A stretch of 64,000 nucleotides of DNA. Origin: SZUA-36 sp963774415 (GTDB lineage: Bacteria > Pseudomonadota > Gammaproteobacteria > Xanthomonadales > SZUA-36). Position 1 is the stretch's first letter. Each line of letters starts with the position of its first letter. This document shows, in pieces, positions 37,065-44,801 of this stretch. Position numbers and translations under genes: made by a program. The stretch spans positions 372,001 to 436,000 of the forward strand of contig CAVZEU010000003.1 of NCBI GenBank assembly GCA_963774415.1, read 5' to 3'. Below the pieces are notes generated by a model that worked only from the letters and a program-made list of their open reading frames with translations, searched no databases and was not told where the DNA came from.

Positions 37065-37168
37065 TCAACCCAAGTGTCTGGACGCAATGGCCCCCGCCAT
37101 GTGCCGCGGCTGGATGTCCGCTGTTCCGTTCAGGTCCGCGATCGTGCGCGCCACCTTGAGCATGCGGC
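37065..37168 (-). pseudogene. Detached 3' tail of a comM gene
   Basis: Read on the minus strand this encodes MLKVARTIADLNGTADIQPR, HMAGAIASRHLG and stop, in an intact frame; the true comM at 50997-52502 reads LKVARTIADLEGTADIRERH at the same place. By eye about ten mismatches in 88 bases over the shared part (37081-37168). Sequence left and right is unrelated to comM. It looks like the old 3' end of comM left behind by an insertion. It makes up part of the 456-base gap before the S8 protease; the rest (37169-37380) is AT-richer and holds only the leader of that gene. Confidence 0.85.
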
Positions 37169-37380
37169 AGCCTGGGCGGAGTGGCTCCGACCGATGAAAG
37201 CCAAGGCACCCATGTATTGTGCCGATAAAGATAAAGGAGAAGGCGTCCTATTGGAGTGATTTGAGTGAGTGTTTGTTGTGCGTGTTCGGCGAGTGTTGTC
37301 CCTTTCCTTTCTTCTTTCCCGATTAGATGAGTATTAGCGGCTGTTGTGTCGACTGATGAATGCGCAGAGGGAAGGCACTT

Positions 37381-40233
37381 ATGGAACACATTGCATACAC
37401 CCCGAACCAAGTTCACCCGGAGGGTAATTTCCGGCGCTCCAGAGCTGGAACGATCAGACCGTTGAGCGGCGTGGTAGCCGCCGTACTGTCGTTCTTGCTC
37501 GCAGGCACGGTTTTCGCCGGTCAGACGGACAAAATCACCTTGTGCCACTACCCACCGGATAACCCGGAAAATCCGCAGACCCTCATCGTGCGTGAGGACG
37601 CCGTCGCCGACCATCTGGCACACGGCGATACGCTTGGAGCCTGCCCGCCGAGTGCAGCGGATCTGGACCCGCCGCACGTTCGCGTGGACCCGGATCTGTC
37701 CCCGCCCACGGACCTGATCGAGGGGATCGACGACGGCCCGCCGCGCAAACTCGTGCGTATGAACTCGGATGTTGGTCGCGGTTACCAGTTCGATTTCGTC
37801 GAAAATGAAATTTACCTGATCACCAAAGATCCGGCGGATCTGGCCGATTTCCAGTCGCGCTGGCCCGCCACCGTGCTGCTCCAGTTGGCTTTCCCCTCAA
37901 CCGAGTCCGGCGTGGACCCGACGATGCTGTACCTGCTGAATGTCGACCCTTCGTCGGCCAATACCAATCGGCTTGACCGGGATCTGGCCGGGCTGGACCC
38001 CCGCCTCCATGGCCAGCACCAGGTCTCGAGCGAAGCCGGCCTGCAATTGCTCGAGGTGGTCGCGAGCGAAGTCCGCCGGCACGGCTTGCAGGTAGGTATC
38101 AATGTCCTGCTGCAGTCGCAGGACTTTGCGTCCCGTAGCACCCAGGAAGCGGGCCTGGGGGAAGACGAGTCCGGCGGGGTTCTGAGTTTCACTTACACGC
38201 CCAACGGTTTTGCCTGGCCCTACCTGCTGCACGACCCCGACTTCCCGTCATCGGATCTGTTGCCGCTGGATACCGGGGTGGCGGAAGCCTTTCGCGTGGT
38301 TCAGGCCGACGGCAAGCTGGGCAACCGTGTGCGTGCGATGATCACTGATGGCGGCTTCTGGCCCAACGATGATTTCCCGCCCTACGAGCACATCGGCCCG
38401 TTGCGGACGGTCAATCCGGATCCTTCGGGCTGCGGCGTCGGCCATCCCCCGGCGCTGACCGATGAGCACCCGGAATGCGCCACGCACGGCACCCATGTCA
38501 CCGAAACCGGTTTCGGACTGCCTGACAACGGCTTTGGCACCTTCGGCCCGGGCGGGCCGGTATCGGACCTGATCCTGGTGCAGTCCCCGGCCGTGGACGT
38601 CGGATCCGTGATCGAGTACATCATCAACGCCCTGCCGGACGCCCTTGCATTGCGCCCCAAAATCATCAATGTCAGTGCGGCTGTGACCATTCCGGGCGGT
38701 TGGTGCTTCGTCGCCTGCGGACCCATCAACCTGGCGACCGGATGGCTTTTCGGACAGGGCATCGTGCTGGTGGCCGCCGCCGGCAACGAAGGCGTGGACG
38801 TGGACGAACCCGACGAATTCTGTTTGATATCCGGCTGCATCACTTTCGAGGGGGCACAGTACATACCGTGTGAAGCGGACGACGTTTTCTGTGTCGGCGC
38901 GGACAACTTCTTCCAGGGCATCCAGACTTCCTACTCGAACTACGGTTCCGCCGGCGGGGCCAACAGCGTGGATATCTATGCCCCGGGTGACGTGTACTCG
39001 GTGAATGCGGAGGCTGCGGACGAGGATGCCGCCCTACCGGTGGACGACGTGCACCTCATCCATGGCACCAGTTTCGCCTCGCCGTTCACGGCAGGCACCT
39101 TCGCCCTGACCTGGGCGGCCAACCCGGCCTTGAGCAATGCCCAGGTGCGCGACTGCGTGCTGGGTTCAGCGCGCGGCGTACCCTATCCGGTGGGCAGACC
39201 ACAACTCAACGTGCTGGGGGCAGTCTCCTGTGCCATGGGCGGGACTGCGCCCTATGTGGCCATCACCAGCCCCGCCGACGGCGCCCACTTCGTTCGCGGC
39301 CTGCAGTCGGTTGAATTGCGGGCCCACGAGGACGATTACGAGAATGATGAGACGGGTCAGCCAACGCCCATCCATTGGACGAGTTCCCTGGACGGGGCGG
39401 TGGGCAACACAGAATCCGGCTCGCCGCTGAATCTCGGGCCGCTGGGACTCAGCGTCGGCGAGCACCACATCTGCGCCGGCGTCAATGACACGACCGCACG
39501 AAGCTGGCAGGACTGCGTCGATGTCAGCATCACCAGCGCACCGCCGATCGTGACCATATTGCAGCCCGACAGCGGTTCCACTTTTGCGCAGTCTTCGACG
39601 CTGCAACTGAGCGGTACGGCCATCGACCCCGACGGCCCGACGCCGCCGACCATTCGCTGGGAAATCAGCCCGGCCTCCTACGATAGCTGGACCGTGATTG
39701 CCACCACGTTGAATGCTTCGGTGGCCATACCCGATCTCGGCCTGTCCACCGGACGCTACGATCTGCGCTTGACGGCGGTGGACGCCACGGGCGCGTCGGG
39801 ATCCGACTGGGCGCGGGTCTGGATCGTCCCGGACCCGGAGAACGCCAGCCCGGTCATCACGATCGCCGATCCCACCCCCGGGGAGACCTTCGAGTCGGAT
39901 GGCGGGCCGGTCACCATCAACCTGGCCGCCTCGGTGTCGGACGCCGAAGACGGCACGATTCCATTCTCCCAAATCAGCTGGTACGCGAGCAGGGACGGGG
40001 GGCCGGAAACGCTCTTGTCGGTAACAACCACGACCACCTGCCTGGTCATTATCCCGCCCTCGCTCGGCGGCGGTTGTGCCTACTCGGTGACCACGCATAC
40101 GATACAGCTGTCACCGTCGCCTGGACAGGGGTCGACCCAGTACGACATCAAGGGCCGCGTGCATGACAGCGACGGCAATCTCAACGAATCCGGCAACGGC
40201 CGGGTGACCGTCTTCATTCACCTGTTGATCTGA
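37381..40233 (+). CDS. Secreted S8 (subtilisin-like) serine protease with Ig-like repeats
   Basis: 950 residues from ATG 37381, preceded by GGAAGG; an ATG seven codons upstream is possible. A hydrophobic signal segment (SGVVAAVLSFLLAGTVFAG) ends near residue 45. Next comes a short cysteine domain, KITLCHYPPDNPENPQTLIV with AHGDTLGACPP, often seen at the start of exported proteins. The S8 domain has Asp in AMITDGGF (about 323), His in CATHGTHVTE (about 370), the oxyanion Asn in VLVAAAGNEG and Ser in HGTSFASPFTAG (about 563). The C-terminal 320 residues form about three beta-rich Ig/cadherin-like units (YVAITSPADGAHF, VTILQPDSGSTF, VITIADPTPGETF). Likely extracellular. No C-terminal sorting tail is evident. 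Confidence 0.9.
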   Translation: MEHIAYTPNQVHPEGNFRRSRAGTIRPLSGVVAAVLSFLLAGTVFAGQTDKITLCHYPPDNPENPQTLIVREDAVADHLAHGDTLGACPPSAADLDPPHVRVDPDLSPPTDLIEGIDDGPPRKLVRMNSDVGRGYQFDFVENEIYLITKDPADLADFQSRWPATVLLQLAFPSTESGVDPTMLYLLNVDPSSANTNRLDRDLAGLDPRLHGQHQVSSEAGLQLLEVVASEVRRHGLQVGINVLLQSQDFASRSTQEAGLGEDESGGVLSFTYTPNGFAWPYLLHDPDFPSSDLLPLDTGVAEAFRVVQADGKLGNRVRAMITDGGFWPNDDFPPYEHIGPLRTVNPDPSGCGVGHPPALTDEHPECATHGTHVTETGFGLPDNGFGTFGPGGPVSDLILVQSPAVDVGSVIEYIINALPDALALRPKIINVSAAVTIPGGWCFVACGPINLATGWLFGQGIVLVAAAGNEGVDVDEPDEFCLISGCITFEGAQYIPCEADDVFCVGADNFFQGIQTSYSNYGSAGGANSVDIYAPGDVYSVNAEAADEDAALPVDDVHLIHGTSFASPFTAGTFALTWAANPALSNAQVRDCVLGSARGVPYPVGRPQLNVLGAVSCAMGGTAPYVAITSPADGAHFVRGLQSVELRAHEDDYENDETGQPTPIHWTSSLDGAVGNTESGSPLNLGPLGLSVGEHHICAGVNDTTARSWQDCVDVSITSAPPIVTILQPDSGSTFAQSSTLQLSGTAIDPDGPTPPTIRWEISPASYDSWTVIATTLNASVAIPDLGLSTGRYDLRLTAVDATGASGSDWARVWIVPDPENASPVITIADPTPGETFESDGGPVTINLAASVSDAEDGTIPFSQISWYASRDGGPETLLSVTTTTTCLVIIPPSLGGGCAYSVTTHTIQLSPSPGQGSTQYDIKGRVHDSDGNLNESGNGRVTVFIHLLI

Positions 40234-40367
40234 CGGGCACACGCAAAGGGGGCGCCGCCACGACAAATGTGGCGGTGCCCTCCAGAGCGTCCACAAGAGC
40301 GTCCCTGGACAGTTTAAGAGAGTGCACAAGAGTCGAAAGAGTCCAGAAGAGCGAAGCAAAAAAGGAG

Positions 40368-40605
40368 AGTCCAGACACCCACCAAGCGAAGTAACGGACT
40401 CTGGCCTGGGTCATCGTCGTCAGCGGTCAGGGCCACATGATTGCCTGAGCTTCCGGCGGCTGGAGCCTGGCCGCAGTCGCCCCGGTTTCAACGTACGCTA
40501 CCTTAAATAGCTTCAAACCCATTGATCAGCGCTCTGGAGTTGTGGTCACTGCAGGTCAAGACGGTCACGTTTGGATCGATTTGCCTGGGAAAGGTCATGG
40601 GTTTC
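40368..40605 (+). mobile_element. Internally deleted relic of the RAYT element
   Basis: The left end (AGTCCAGACACCCAC) matches 48031-48044. It is followed closely by a stretch matching the end of the RAYT gene and its 3' flank (CTGGCCTGGGTCATCGTCGT against CTGTCCTGAGTCATCGTTGT at 49098-49117), and then by CTTCAAACCC...GATCAGCG...CTCTGGAGTTGTGG, up to CTGGGAAAGGTCATGGGT, matching 49208-49306. Nearly all of the transposase is gone. So this is a non-autonomous copy of the element at 48032-49400. Between 40606 and 40886 no gene is seen; a 65-codon minus-strand frame (40503-40700) covers the relic and is not called. Confidence 0.75.
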
Positions 40606-40886
40606 CTGGCACCCCGCGGCGGCATTAAAGTGGTGATGCCATCGTCGTCGTCACGCAATACAATGGATGGGTCGATCATATTGTCGGCGGCCGCGCCCAT
40701 GGGCTTTTCCTCGGCGTTGTGCGGATGGTATGCGAACCTGACCGTTACCTTGGCGTGCTACAGGACGGTCCCGCAAGCGCGCCGTTCTCGGACGCGCTCA
40801 TGCTCGCTGCTATCATCAGACAACGGGCGACAGCTCGATTTGACCCCTTTTAACCCTGCAGCCACCAAAAGCGAGAGAACACATTC

Positions 40887-41327
40887 ATGCCTGACGCTCC
40901 ACAATCCACGACTCCCGTCAACCTGGGCAGCGCCAAGCGGCGATACGCCGAGGTCTTCGCGCCCTGGGTGCAGCAACTTAATCTGTCCATCGAGGCGATC
41001 GCGGAAGATGGCGTCGTTGTGCGCATGCCCTTTGCCGATGAATTGTGCCGTGTCCACGAAATGGTGTGCGGCCAGGCGATGATGACCCTGATCGACACCT
41101 GCATGGTATTCGTTTGCTATGCGGCGCAGGGCCAATACTGTAACTGCACCACGGTCTCGCAGAACACCAGTTTCATGCGGCCGGCCAGGGGCCAGGACAT
41201 ACTGGCCACCGGGCGTGTGCTCAAGTCGGGACGGTCGTTGGTGTTTGGCGAAGTGACGCTGCGCACGGCAGACGACGACCGGATCATATGCTCCGGAACC
41301 TCGACCTACATGGTGCTGCCGGACTGA
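40887..41327 (+). CDS. PaaI-type hotdog-fold thioesterase
   Basis: 146 residues. The hotdog fold is seen in DGVVVRMPFADELCRVHEMV, CGQAMMTLIDTCMVFVCYAA, NCTTVSQNTSFMRPARGQDI and RTADDDRIICSGTSTYMVLP. The family hydrolyses acyl-CoA or acts on phenylacetyl-CoA type thioesters; the substrate is not readable. The usual HGG loop is replaced by HEMVCGQ, with an aspartate in LIDT as possible catalytic residue. It stands alone between the RAYT relic and the HATPase gene. Confidence 0.82.
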   Translation: MPDAPQSTTPVNLGSAKRRYAEVFAPWVQQLNLSIEAIAEDGVVVRMPFADELCRVHEMVCGQAMMTLIDTCMVFVCYAAQGQYCNCTTVSQNTSFMRPARGQDILATGRVLKSGRSLVFGEVTLRTADDDRIICSGTSTYMVLPD

Positions 41328-41711
41328 TTCTCCCCCAAAAAGCGACCGGATACGGCACAATTGGAAGGCCTCGTGTCCGGCCCCTCGGTGGGGGTCTGTG
41401 GCAGCCTATTTCTGCATTGTGCGCAGCTCGGAGCGGCGGCCCAACGTCTGAACGTGCACACGATTAATTCCAATGATTTGAGTTTCATTTTTGAGATGGC
41501 TTCTAATCAAATATTCATAACCGCTTAGCACAAGACCGAATCCAGCGGTCGAGTTATTCTGAAGCGGAATTGACCTGAGGCAACTACGCGGGAAAGTCCG
41601 CATGAGACAATACATGGATAATATGGCGGGAAGTGTCATGGCCCGATTACTTCGAGTTGGCGTGGTCCCGGGGTTCAAGCAAAAAACTTGTTCGCAGTAG
41701 GTTGCTGAAAC
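41328..41711. other. Intergenic region before the HATPase gene
   Basis: 384 bases, less GC-rich than its surroundings. It holds a small CCCCTCGGTGGGG hairpin near 41376 that may end the thioesterase transcript, and the presumed promoter of the next gene; no clear -35/-10 pair was found. A 90-codon minus-strand frame (41406-41678) has no ribosome site and is not called. Confidence 0.5.
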
Positions 41712-43277
41712 ATGGTCGAGCGTCCTGAAGGTCTCAAGCGTAGCGTCGCCGAAATCAAGTTTCTAATCCACGATCTGCGCGTGGACAGATTTATCAACGA
41801 AGTGATCCACTTTCACGCCACGGTCAATACCGACCTGGAAATCCACAATATCGCACAGGCACAGGTCCATCACGACGAGGACCTGCAGGAACTCAAGAGC
41901 AAGGCCGTAACCCAGCGCAAGGCCCTGGATAAATACAACGACGCGGTTAAGAGCTTCGCCGCGGACGAGGAAATACTCGCCCTCGGCCGCGATTACGTCC
42001 AGTGCGTCTACGACACGTGCGAATTCATCATGGACCCGCGCTGGGAGCAAACAGAATCGTATCTGGCGCTTCTGCCCGAGACGTCACGCGCCGTGCGTTC
42101 GTACCGGCACTGCCTGAATTGCGTCCGTTGGATCAGCGGCGTGTACTACCGCATCCACTATTTCATGGAAGAAAAGGATCACGACCTCTACGAGAAATTC
42201 GACGTTGCCGAGGAGTTGCGCGATTTCGTGCGCAACGTTGTCTACAGTTACGTGATCGAGAAAACCAACGCCCGGGTCGAAATTCGCCTGAATCAGCTCG
42301 ATTCGGCCGTGCTCGGCGGCAACCGCCACCGTTTCCGCCGCATGATTTTCAACCTGGTGATGAACGCCGTCGATGCAATGAGCCATAAAAAAGTCGGCGT
42401 GCTGACCATCAGCTGCCAGGTCGATGGCGACTACGTCATGCTGCGCGTGCGCGACATAGGCAGCGGCATGACCAGCGAAAAGATCAAACAGCTGATGGCC
42501 GACAGGGAGAGCCTCGACGGCGAATTGCATTCACTCGGATTTGTTTTCGTGCGCCAGACCGTTGCGGATTTCAACGGCACGCTATCCATCGACAGCGTGA
42601 TCAACAAGGGTACGACGATATCGATATACCTGCCGCGCCTGGTTGGTGAAACCGTCGAACCAGGCAAGCCGGTGCAGTACCAGAAAGTTGATCTTAGCGA
42701 AAAGATCAACAAGGTTCGGATGGAGGAGAGGGCTGCCTACCTGAAGAAAACCGCCAAGAGAGGCAACGGGCATGACACCTGTGGAGAGACCATTTACGGC
42801 GACTACCTGACTTCGGACGCGGAATTCCCCGGCGCTATCTTCTCCATCGGGGTCACGAAGGACAACGAGATCGACCTCTTCACGCACCGGCCGTACGAAC
42901 GCCACTGGAACATCACGCACGAAGACCTGTCGCCGATGCTCTTCGAAGCCGTGGTGCGCGGCCGGCTCGAAGAGGAAGAAGACAAGACACCCACACTGAT
43001 CTTCAAATGCCCGCAGAGCGTACGGGAATATTTCGAGTTCAGAGGGGTGCCCGAAGAGGAGAGGACACCGCAAAACTACATCACGATGGTCCACGACGAA
43101 CTCATCCGCATCAGCCGCGTCATTATCGACACGGGGATGCCCGAGGACATCAGTGTACGCGTGACGGATCTGAACAAATTTTTTGCCTATTACCAGGAGT
43201 TATCGGAACTTGAGTCTTTCCCGTTGAAAATACTGGCGAGACTCAAACAGCATTCGGAAAAGGGCCCGGAAGCTTGA
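41712..43277 (+). CDS. Soluble histidine kinase-like HATPase protein with an unknown C-terminal domain
   Basis: 521 residues, no membrane helix and no signal peptide. A long helical N-terminus (1-190) is followed by an HATPase_c domain: N box NLVMNAVDAMS near 217, G1 DIGSGMTSEKI near 250 and a GL-type lid with LHSLGFVFVRQT near 275. No standard H-box with a phospho-accepting histidine is seen before it. The last 190 residues (ETIYGDYLTSDAEFPGAIFS onward) form a domain I do not recognise. It is 79 bases from gltA on the same strand and could be co-transcribed. It may be an ATP-binding regulatory protein rather than a true kinase. Confidence 0.7.
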   Translation: MVERPEGLKRSVAEIKFLIHDLRVDRFINEVIHFHATVNTDLEIHNIAQAQVHHDEDLQELKSKAVTQRKALDKYNDAVKSFAADEEILALGRDYVQCVYDTCEFIMDPRWEQTESYLALLPETSRAVRSYRHCLNCVRWISGVYYRIHYFMEEKDHDLYEKFDVAEELRDFVRNVVYSYVIEKTNARVEIRLNQLDSAVLGGNRHRFRRMIFNLVMNAVDAMSHKKVGVLTISCQVDGDYVMLRVRDIGSGMTSEKIKQLMADRESLDGELHSLGFVFVRQTVADFNGTLSIDSVINKGTTISIYLPRLVGETVEPGKPVQYQKVDLSEKINKVRMEERAAYLKKTAKRGNGHDTCGETIYGDYLTSDAEFPGAIFSIGVTKDNEIDLFTHRPYERHWNITHEDLSPMLFEAVVRGRLEEEEDKTPTLIFKCPQSVREYFEFRGVPEEERTPQNYITMVHDELIRISRVIIDTGMPEDISVRVTDLNKFFAYYQELSELESFPLKILARLKQHSEKGPEA

Positions 43278-43356
43278 CGGCGATGCCACGCGTGAAAGCG
43301 CGGTGAGCACGAGCAGGCGGCGGGTTGCAAGCAATACCAACAGTAAGGAGATGAAC

Positions 43357-44661
43357 ATGTCTACATTGAAAGCAACGTTGGAACGCAAGATCGAGGAACA
43401 TCGTCCACGGACGATGAAACTGCTGAAGGAATCTTCGGACGTCAAGATCGGCGAAGTGACGATCGGCCAGGCCATCGGCGGCGCTCGCGGCGTCAGGTGC
43501 CTGGTAACCGACATATCCTACCTCGACCCGATGGAAGGTATCCGTTTTCGCGGCAAGACCATTCCGGAAGTGTTCGCGGCGCTGCCGAAAGCGGAAGGGA
43601 ACGATTTCCCGTCTGTCGAAAGTTTCTGGTATTTCATGCTGACCGGTGAAATACCGACCATGGAGCAGGCCGAAGAAGTCATCGAGGATTTCAAGGGCCG
43701 TGCGAAGGTGCCCGAGTACGTATTCGACATGCTGAAGGCCATGCCGAAAGATTCGCACCCGATGGCCATGTTCTCTGCGGCAATCGTCGCGATGCAACGC
43801 GAGTCCATCTTTGCAAAAGAGTACCGCGAAGGCCTCGACAAGATGCACCTGTGGCAACCGACCTATGAAGACGCCTGCAACCTGTTGGCAAAACTGCCGA
43901 CCATCGGCGCTTTCATCTATCGCTGGCTGTTCAAGGACGAGGATATCATCGCACCGGATCCCAACCTCGACTTCGGCGGCAACTTCGCCCACATGATGGG
44001 TGTCGATGCGCCTTATGACGACGTTGCGCGGATGTACTTCATCCTGCACTCCGACCACGAATCGGGCAACGTATCGGCCCACACCGTGCACCTGGTCGCC
44101 TCTGCATTGTCCGACGTTTATTACGCGCTCTCGGCCGGCATCAACGGCCTGGCCGGCCCGCTGCACGGCCTGGCCAACGAGAACGTGCTGCGCTGGACGC
44201 AGGACTTCATGGAAAAACTCGGTGGCAAGGAACCGACCCCCGAAGTCATCCGCGAAGCGCTGTGGGACACGCTGAACGCCGGCCAGGTTGTGCCCGGTTA
44301 CGGCCATGCCGTACTGCGCAAGACCGACCCGCGTTACATGTCACAACGTGAGTTCTGCCTGAAGAATCTGCCGGATTACCCGCTGTTCAAGGTGATCAAC
44401 GCGATCTACCAGGTCGCTCCCGATGTGTTGATGGAACACGGCAAAGCCAAGAACCCGTGGCCGAACGTCGATGCGCAGTCAGGCGTGATCCAGTGGTACT
44501 ACGGCGTGACCGAGTACTCGTTCTACACGGTACTGTTCGGCATCGGGCGCGCCATCGGCACGCTGGCCAACGTCACCTGGGACCGGGCGCTGGGCTACCC
44601 GCTCGAGCGGCCAAAATCGCTGACGACGGCAATGCTCGAGGAAATTGCCGCGAAGCAGTAA
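43357..44661 (+). CDS. gltA: Citrate synthase resembling the mitochondrial type
   Basis: 434 residues from ATG 43357, six bases after TAAGGAG; an earlier ATG at 43351 touches that ribosome site and is less likely. The active-site segments are SDHESGNVSAHTVHLVASAL, INGLAGPLHGLANENVL and VVPGYGHAVLRKTDPRY, with NPWPNVDAQSGVIQWYYG and LGYPLERPKS. To my knowledge of both families these strings are nearly those of eukaryotic mitochondrial citrate synthase, not the hexameric GltA usual in gammaproteobacteria. It condenses oxaloacetate and acetyl-CoA in the TCA cycle. A strong terminator follows. Confidence 0.93.
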   Translation: MSTLKATLERKIEEHRPRTMKLLKESSDVKIGEVTIGQAIGGARGVRCLVTDISYLDPMEGIRFRGKTIPEVFAALPKAEGNDFPSVESFWYFMLTGEIPTMEQAEEVIEDFKGRAKVPEYVFDMLKAMPKDSHPMAMFSAAIVAMQRESIFAKEYREGLDKMHLWQPTYEDACNLLAKLPTIGAFIYRWLFKDEDIIAPDPNLDFGGNFAHMMGVDAPYDDVARMYFILHSDHESGNVSAHTVHLVASALSDVYYALSAGINGLAGPLHGLANENVLRWTQDFMEKLGGKEPTPEVIREALWDTLNAGQVVPGYGHAVLRKTDPRYMSQREFCLKNLPDYPLFKVINAIYQVAPDVLMEHGKAKNPWPNVDAQSGVIQWYYGVTEYSFYTVLFGIGRAIGTLANVTWDRALGYPLERPKSLTTAMLEEIAAKQ

Positions 44662-44672
44662 GTTGAAATGGG

Positions 44673-44693
44673 GGCGGGACAGGGTGTCCCGCC
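44673..44693 (+). terminator. Terminator after gltA
   Basis: GGCGGGACA (44673-44681) pairs perfectly with TGTCCCGCC (44685-44693) around a GGG loop, 12 bases after the stop. No long U-run follows. An ATCAAA/TTTGAT repeat stands about 25 bases further on. Confidence 0.7.
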
Positions 44694-44747
44694 TCCGAAA
44701 CACCAAGATGGATCGATCAAATGGGTGGTTTGATTACCCCATCTAAC

Positions 44748-44801
44748 CCAGCCTCCTGAACGCAATGGCCTCGGCCATGTGCCGCTCGCGGATGTCCGCT
44801 G
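44748..44801. repeat. 54-bp direct repeat, left copy (comM 3' end)
   Basis: Identical to 51014-51067 by base-by-base reading. On the minus strand it encodes the comM end, here closed as FRRLG and stop (TAG at 44744-44746). It marks the left junction of the block with the Rhs tail, RAYT element and toxin-antitoxin genes and resembles an attL site. Confidence 0.85.

Noticed and set aside
36925..37380. A 206-codon minus-strand frame (37057-37677) covering the comM tail.
   Set aside because: Only its last 34 codons are comM-like; the rest is antisense to the S8 protease start and has no comM similarity, so the fragment alone is called.
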